In this document: in pieces, positions 60,743 to 64,000 of the stretch | Layout: each line of letters begins with the position of its first letter | Position numbering within the stretch: position 1 is the stretch's first letter | Source of the DNA: Mycobacterium botniense | GTDB taxonomy: Bacteria; Actinomycetota; Actinomycetes; Mycobacteriales; Mycobacteriaceae | Direction of reading: 5' to 3' | DNA length: 64,000 nucleotides | Assembly: GCF_010723305.1 (NCBI RefSeq) | Contig: NZ_BLKW01000002.1 | Span: forward strand, 1,860,001-1,924,000 | The notes under the pieces: model-generated | Seen by the model: the letters and a program-made list of their open reading frames with translations, nothing else | Database searches by the model: none | Told to the model about the DNA's origin: nothing | Made by a program: the position numbers and the translations under genes

Positions 60743-61080
60743 GCGTCGCCGCTTTCCGAGACGGAATCCGGGCCCTCACGAACCACGTTCCGGAGACGAT
60801 GACGGCGACTCACAGCGTCTTGTATCTGCTTGAGTCCCTGCGTTCCGTCCGTGGTGACGAAGGTGATATATCCATCGAGAAACTCCACCAAGTTGTCAGT
60901 AAGTTCGCGGCGACGTTCTCCATCTGCGTCCAGACCTTGGAGAACCGGATCGAGCGACTCGAAGGACGTCCCGGAATCAATGACTCCACCTGGGAGGCGA
61001 TCATGGTGGAGTTCGGCCTGCTGAGCGGCTAACTCCTCACGGACGATCTCCCGCACCCGAGCCTCGGTCAGCGCGGTCAT
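60739..61080 (-). CDS. Hypothetical early phage protein, 113 residues
   Basis: The protein is charged and helical with no motif I recognise (EARVREIVREELAAQQAELHH at the start). Both ends overlap neighbours by 4 bases (ATGA), which favours it over a 77-codon plus-strand frame in the same place. It lies between the HTH gene and the antirepressor. Confidence 0.55.
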   Translation of the reverse strand: MTALTEARVREIVREELAAQQAELHHDRLPGGVIDSGTSFESLDPVLQGLDADGERRRELTDNLVEFLDGYITFVTTDGTQGLKQIQDAVSRRHRLRNVVREGPDSVSESGDA

Positions 61081-61253
61081 GCGCTGGCCCGCTCAAACGC
61101 TTCGATATCCGCTTCCGCGAACCGGTAGTAACCACCGGGTGTAGTGACGGCTGGCGTCAGTTTGCCCTTTTTGACCCACCGGCGTACGGCGGAACTATCA
61201 ACGCGAAATCGCTTTGCAACCTCACTAGTCGTGAGTAGCACGACATCTGGCAT
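61077..61253 (-). CDS. MerR-like HTH protein, excisionase or Cro-like
   Basis: The 58-residue protein is a single winged HTH (LLTTSEVAKRFRVDSSAVRRWVKKGKL, then GGYYRFAEADIEAFERA) of the excisionase/HTH_17 type. It is the first leftward gene and is divergent from the repressor, the Cro position, so it could repress repressor transcription, direct excision, or both. The stop overlaps the next start. Confidence 0.75.
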   Translation of the reverse strand: MPDVVLLTTSEVAKRFRVDSSAVRRWVKKGKLTPAVTTPGGYYRFAEADIEAFERASA

Positions 61254-61373
61254 GCGCAGAAGGTTGCCACCGACGCATAAGTTGTGTCAAGCACGACATG
61301 CCGTGAATATTTCCCAGCTAACCTTCAGATACACGACTTGCGCGACATACACGAGAAGTGCAAAATACTGATC
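61254..61373. promoter_or_regulatory. Divergent immunity control region
   Basis: This 120-bp AT-richer gap separates the leftward early operon from the rightward repressor gene and must hold both promoters and operators. On the minus strand TTGACA lies at about 61,285-61,290 but without a clear -10. ATACACGA is directly repeated at 61,329-61,336 and 61,347-61,354, an 18-base spacing suitable for repressor binding on one helix face. Confidence 0.5.
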
Positions 61374-61691
61374 ATGGACACTCAGGTGACCCACTGGATC
61401 CCGGACGTCGACAACTTCGCCGTCAGGCTAGTTCTCGTCCGGCACGAGATGGGATGGAACGCCAAAGAGGCTGCCCTCGCATGCGGGATCAGTCCTCAAT
61501 CATGGCGCGAATGGGAGATCTCGGGCCGCCGCCCGCGAGACTATGAGGGCATCTGCAAGCAGATCGCGGCGCGCACCGGGTGCGACCTGATCTGGCTTAT
61601 GGCAGGAACCCCTAACCCGTACGACGACGGTTCCGGTACTGGTGCCCCCACCAGGGCTCGAACCTGGGACCTGCGGATTAAAAGTCCGTAG
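61374..61691 (+). CDS. Phage repressor whose 3' end crosses the attachment site
   Basis: The 105-residue product has an HTH domain (LVLVRHEMGWNAKEAALACGISPQSWREWEISGRRP) followed by CKQIAARTGCDLIWLMAG, typical of small immunity repressors. The last 15 codons lie in the attR core and tRNA-Lys antisense and end in Lys-Ser-Pro. In the excised phage the same frame would leave the core into 12,747-12,793. After Ile102 it would read IRPIVAQQVSEKGAA and stop at a TGA overlapping the integrase GTG, giving 117 residues. The lysogen form is therefore truncated by integration. The start lacks a strong ribosome-binding site. Confidence 0.82.
   Translation: MDTQVTHWIPDVDNFAVRLVLVRHEMGWNAKEAALACGISPQSWREWEISGRRPRDYEGICKQIAARTGCDLIWLMAGTPNPYDDGSGTGAPTRARTWDLRIKSP
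61640..61680. repeat. attR core (3' half of tRNA-Lys)
   Basis: This 41-bp segment is the second copy of the attachment core and matches 12,706-12,746 except at 61,656. It forms the 3' half of the intact tRNA-Lys and simultaneously encodes the end of the repressor on the other strand. Confidence 0.93.
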
Positions 61692-61715
61692 CTCTACCAA
61701 CTGAGCTATAGGGGC
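61640..61715 (-). tRNA. tRNA-Lys (anticodon TTT)
   Basis: A complete cloverleaf is on the minus strand: GCCCCTA acceptor pairing with TGGGGGC, anticodon loop CTTTTAA, a 5-bp T-stem CCAGG/CCTGG and an encoded CCA at 61,640-61,642. Its 5' half is host sequence and its 3' half lies in the attR core, so integration regenerates the gene. The T-loop differs from the attL copy at one base. Confidence 0.97.
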
Positions 61716-61835
61716 CGCGAACGTCAGGATACTGCCGCCGCTGCGGTGCTCGTTTGAGGATTCGGTGTGCAGTGACCTAAGCTGGCGTGGCTCCCAACGT
61801 GAGGACGTTGCGAGTACCCCGGAGAGATTCGGCTG

Positions 61836-61909
61836 GCCCCCTTCGTCTAGACGGCCTAGGACGCCGCCCTTTCAAGGCGGTAACGCGGGTTCGAATCCCG
61901 TAGGGGGTA
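61836..61909 (+). tRNA. tRNA-Glu (anticodon TTC)
   Basis: The GCCCCCT acceptor pairs with AGGGGGT, the anticodon loop CTTTCAA has a 5-bp stem CCGCC/GGCGG, and the T-arm is intact. CCA is not encoded. It is the first of three plus-strand tRNA genes. Confidence 0.96.
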
Positions 61910-61943
61910 CTTTTAACGCCCATAATGTGGAGTTGTACAGCAA

Positions 61944-62017
61944 GGCCCTGTGGCGCAGTTGGTTAGCGCGCCGCCCTGTCACGGCGGAGGTCGCGGGTTC
62001 GAGTCCCGTCAGGGTCG
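61944..62017 (+). tRNA. tRNA-Asp (anticodon GTC)
   Basis: The GGCCCTG acceptor pairs with CAGGGTC, the anticodon loop is CTGTCAC on a CCGCC/GGCGG stem, and the discriminator is G as in tRNA-Asp. It lies 34 bases after tRNA-Glu. Confidence 0.96.
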
Positions 62018-62046
62018 CCGTCACGGCCAGGCACGCGGTGTCGTCC

Positions 62047-62120
62047 GGCCAGGTAGCTCAGTCGGCATGAGCGTCCGCCTGAAAAGCGGAAGGTCGGCGG
62101 TTCGATCCCGCCCCTGGCCA
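62047..62120 (+). tRNA. tRNA-Phe (anticodon GAA)
   Basis: The GGCCAGG acceptor pairs with CCTGGCC, the anticodon loop is CTGAAAA, and the discriminator is A. It lies 29 bases after tRNA-Asp, the same order as the mycobacterial Glu-Asp-Phe cluster. Confidence 0.96.
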
Positions 62121-62817
62121 CCGGGGTTGACCTGCATAGACACGGGTGCGGCACCCTAGGGTTGGTTGGTCTTGTCCGGTCTCGGGGGTGCGCTGGCTCG
62201 GTACCGCACAGGAAGGCTTTGAGCGGGTCGGAGCGTGGATCGGGTGACCGTGCTGCCACGGGGTGAGCACGACGATCTTGCCGTCGCCGTCTGGTGGACT
62301 TTGGGCCGTCATGTTGTCTCGCGCGAGTCGGCGTTGGCGCTTCAGGCCTCGCTGACGTCCACCCTTCGCGCATTCATCTCACGGTTCCACCGGAATCCGC
62401 CGGCGACACGGCGGTCCCGTCATCCTGGCAAATGGCCACACGCGACGTGGTTCGGCTAAGTGGCTATACCGAAGCTGTCCGATCTCCGGCGCGAAGGTCG
62501 CGGCACACGGTTATCCTGGGGCCGCGCATCGCTGGCTGATGCCGCCCTCGACCTCACAGCTGATCCCGACAACCTTCACTCGGCCCATGATGCACTGTTG
62601 AAATCTGCAGGTGTGGAACTGGTCACATGGGCCGATGACCAGCGATAGCCGCTCTTACAACGCATCTGCGACTTGTGCGCGATGCAACTGAACCGCTGAC
62701 CTGGCGAGCCCAGAACTGCCCGATGGCCCAGAACCTGCGGTAAACGATAAGTCTACAGTAATGTACTGATCCGCAACGGCTTTCGCGGCCAGAGATGAAG
62801 CTGAAGAGCCGAGTTGA
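62121..62817. other. Gap without a convincing gene
   Basis: Several short frames exist, for example on the plus strand at 62,294-62,539 and 62,460-62,648, but none shows a recognisable motif or good ribosome-binding site. Minus-strand frames here owe part of their length to antisense tRNA sequence. The area downstream of the tRNAs may be a decayed island edge. Confidence 0.4.
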
Positions 62818-63165
62818 TTATCGCGGATCGGCGTATCGGCGAGGCTCGTTGACCACCTGCTGGTTTTGATCCTGGTCGCGTGTTGTTGACGAAGTTGTTG
62901 GTGGTGATGTGTACCGATACGCGTCAGGAATATCCGAAAGACGCTGGGGGAGGTCGTCTTCAAGCGGACAGCCGCACCAAAGAATAGTGTCTGGTTCGCC
63001 TGGCTGACGTAACGAGCCGCCTTCTTCGAGATCGAGGTAGTAGTACCAGCACACCGCCTCGTCTACGTCTGGCCATGAGCCGGGGTCGATGATCGACCGC
63101 CTGGTGTCGCGCACGAGCCCCCAGGTGATGTCGGACGGTGGGGCCGTGTACACCAGGTACATCAT
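62818..63165 (-). CDS. Hypothetical protein, 115 residues
   Basis: The N-terminal half (MMYLVYTAPPSDITWGLVRDTRRSIIDPGSWPDVDEAVCWYYYLDLEEGG) looks like a conserved globular domain. The C-terminal tail is polar and Gln/Arg-rich. I chose the ATG at 63,165; a TTG lies at 63,195. It has no signal or membrane helix. It is unrecognised. Confidence 0.5.
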   Translation of the reverse strand: MMYLVYTAPPSDITWGLVRDTRRSIIDPGSWPDVDEAVCWYYYLDLEEGGSLRQPGEPDTILWCGCPLEDDLPQRLSDIPDAYRYTSPPTTSSTTRDQDQNQQVVNEPRRYADPR

Positions 63166-63235
63166 CGGCCCGTCGGTCCAGGCATGGGAGACCAAGAACC
63201 TGTAATGCCCCTTTGCGGGGTCTGCAATTTGGGGG

Positions 63236-63744
63236 GAATTCGTCGAGGCTCGCGTCCTCGCGGAATTTCGGGAAGAAGTCCCGACGCGCCGGCTTCGGGC
63301 CGCAGTCGAAGCGCTACGCGCGACCTACCGCATCGACTACCCGCTGGCACACCTACGCCCCTACCTATCGGCGAAGAATCGTGAGCTGACAATCGGTGGT
63401 GCCGAGGTGGGTCTTGAAGAAACGCAGATGATTGTGCGTACGGGTCAGCTGCTCATCAGCGGGGGTGGCCGGTGGTCGAGCGCGCCCAACTGGGCACGGA
63501 CGAGCGGGGCGAGAAATACGTAGCCGAGTTGGCCGTCGATGCCGATTTTCCTGACATCGTGGTCAACCCACGGCGATACAGCGGGCAACCTACATTCGCC
63601 GGGCGCCGCCTCTCAGTCGAAACGATTGCCGGGATGGTCACTGCCGGCGAGCGGGAAGAAGACCTGGCCGCGGATTACGGGCTAAGCATCGCCCAGGTTC
63701 GCGAGGCGGTCGGGTACGTCGCGAAACACGGCCGCGCCGCCTGA
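63236..63744 (+). pseudogene. Frameshifted DUF433 antitoxin-like gene
   Basis: A first frame (EFVEARVLAEFREEVPTRRLRAAVEALR to RTGQLLISGGG) and a second frame from about 63,470 (VVERAQLGTDERGEKYVAELAV to REAVGYVAKHGRAA) are consecutive parts of one MerR-plus-DUF433 protein, a VapB45-like antitoxin type. The DUF433 part contains PRRYSGQPTFAGRRLSVETIAGMV. The frame changes near 63,455-63,472, and the N-terminus is missing, so the gene is broken. Confidence 0.65.
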
Positions 63745-63750
63745 GCCGGC

Positions 63751-64000
63751 GCGAGAGCCGGGATGCTGGTGGCGATGGCGACGGCACCGGTAAGACGCTG
63801 ATGATGGTCAACGAGATCTATCGGCTGATGAAGTCCGGCATCGCCCACCGTGTGCTATTCCTGGTCGATCGCCGCGCACTTGCCGCGCAGACGGTGCGCG
63901 CCTTCGCCAGCTTCGAGGCCGAGCCCGGTCTTAAGTTCGACAAGCTCTACCCGGTGTATTCGCAGCGTTTCCAGCAAACCGACTTTGATGAGGGCGAGAA
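63751..64000 (+). pseudogene. Fragment of type I restriction HsdR (runs off window)
   Basis: The translation resembles the motor region of EcoEI-type HsdR: ARAGMLVAMAT, Walker A GTGKT, LMMVNEIYRLMKSG, VLFLVDRRALAAQTVRAFASFEAEPGLKFDKLY. The upstream nuclease domain is missing and one G is lost inside the Walker A region (about 63,784), shifting the frame. It continues beyond base 64,000, so the extent is unknown. Confidence 0.68.

Larger units (their letters stand above)
12706..61680. mobile_element. Complete temperate siphovirus prophage integrated in tRNA-Lys
   Basis: The element spans 48,934 bp from the start of attL to the start of attR. It carries a tyrosine integrase, repressor, Cro/Xis-like gene, antirepressor, recombination and replication genes, HNH, both terminase subunits, portal, capsid protease, decoration protein, capsid, connectors, tail tube, frameshifted chaperones, tape measure, at least seven minor tail genes, lysin A, lysin B and a holin. 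Nearly all lytic genes read leftwards. No essential structural module is missing. Two small genes and one lysis-region gene are frame-disrupted, and one methyltransferase is truncated. Inducibility is unknown. Confidence 0.95.

Noticed and set aside
60799..61032. A 77-codon plus-strand frame with helical translation
   Set aside because: The opposite 113-codon frame overlaps both neighbours by ATGA and fits the leftward early operon. The plus frame has no ribosome-binding site. It is not fully excluded.
61765..62070. Plus-strand frame across tRNA-Glu and tRNA-Asp
   Set aside because: It consists mostly of tRNA sequence and has no coding signature.
61963..62373. Minus-strand frame containing ARGGIEPPTFRFSG and TRTRDLRR
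   Set aside because: These peptides are antisense translations of the tRNA-Phe and tRNA-Asp genes, a classic false annotation.

Overview
The window is mycobacterial, probably from a slow-growing non-tuberculous species. It has high GC. The left arm closely follows the M. tuberculosis order phoT, phoY2, Rv0822c, dus, desA1, Rv0825c, Rv0826, kmtR, Rv0830, and the tRNA-Lys/Glu/Asp/Phe cluster is also mycobacterial. The species itself cannot be fixed from sequence alone.

Layout. Positions 1-12,705 are host chromosome: phosphate-transport genes (pstA, a broken second pstA copy, phoT, phoU), a LytR-CpsA-Psr cell-wall ligase, dus, the essential acyl-ACP desaturase desA1, a TetR/oxygenase pair, a nickel/cobalt sensor (kmtR) beside a 23-histidine microprotein, a mycobacterial methyltransferase and a Tat-lipoprotein F420 enzyme. 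Positions 12,706-61,680 are a complete-looking 48.9 kb siphovirus prophage, bounded by a 41-bp direct repeat (one mismatch) that is the 3' half of tRNA-Lys(TTT). The complete tRNA-Lys, three more tRNAs, an uncharacterised gene and a decayed restriction/DUF433 remnant follow to 64,000.

Prophage logic. The repressor (61,374) and the integrase (12,790) lie at opposite ends of the integrated element but become adjacent, overlapping and co-directional when attP is restored. Nearly everything else is one leftward series read from about 61.25 kb down to 14.7 kb, with many 1- to 8-base overlaps: a Cro/Xis-like HTH gene, an antirepressor, zinc-finger microproteins, DNA methyltransferases, a RecE-like nuclease with RecT, a DUF6745 protein carrying 36 tetrapeptide repeats, a GIY-YIG protein, a replication initiator and loader, HNH, terminase, portal, protease, decoration protein, capsid, connectors, tail tube, frameshifted chaperones, tape measure, minor tail proteins, then a PPE protein, a papain-like protein, lysin A, lysin B and holin. 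Two DUF732-like secreted or membrane genes sit next to int on the other strand.

The most interesting signals are: (1) attP lies inside the 3' end of the repressor gene. Restoring attP gives the viral repressor a different tail ending in Gly-Ala-Ala, and its stop codon then overlaps the integrase start; the integrase also ends in Gly-Ala-Ala. This is the signature of an integration-dependent immunity switch. (2) A bona fide PPE-SVP protein is encoded within the late/tail operon. (3) A 432-bp tract of 36 twelve-base repeats has variation confined to two bases of one codon. (4) An 8-bp tandem repeat lies inside the replication initiator gene. (5) The tail chaperone genes need a +1 rather than the usual -1 frameshift.
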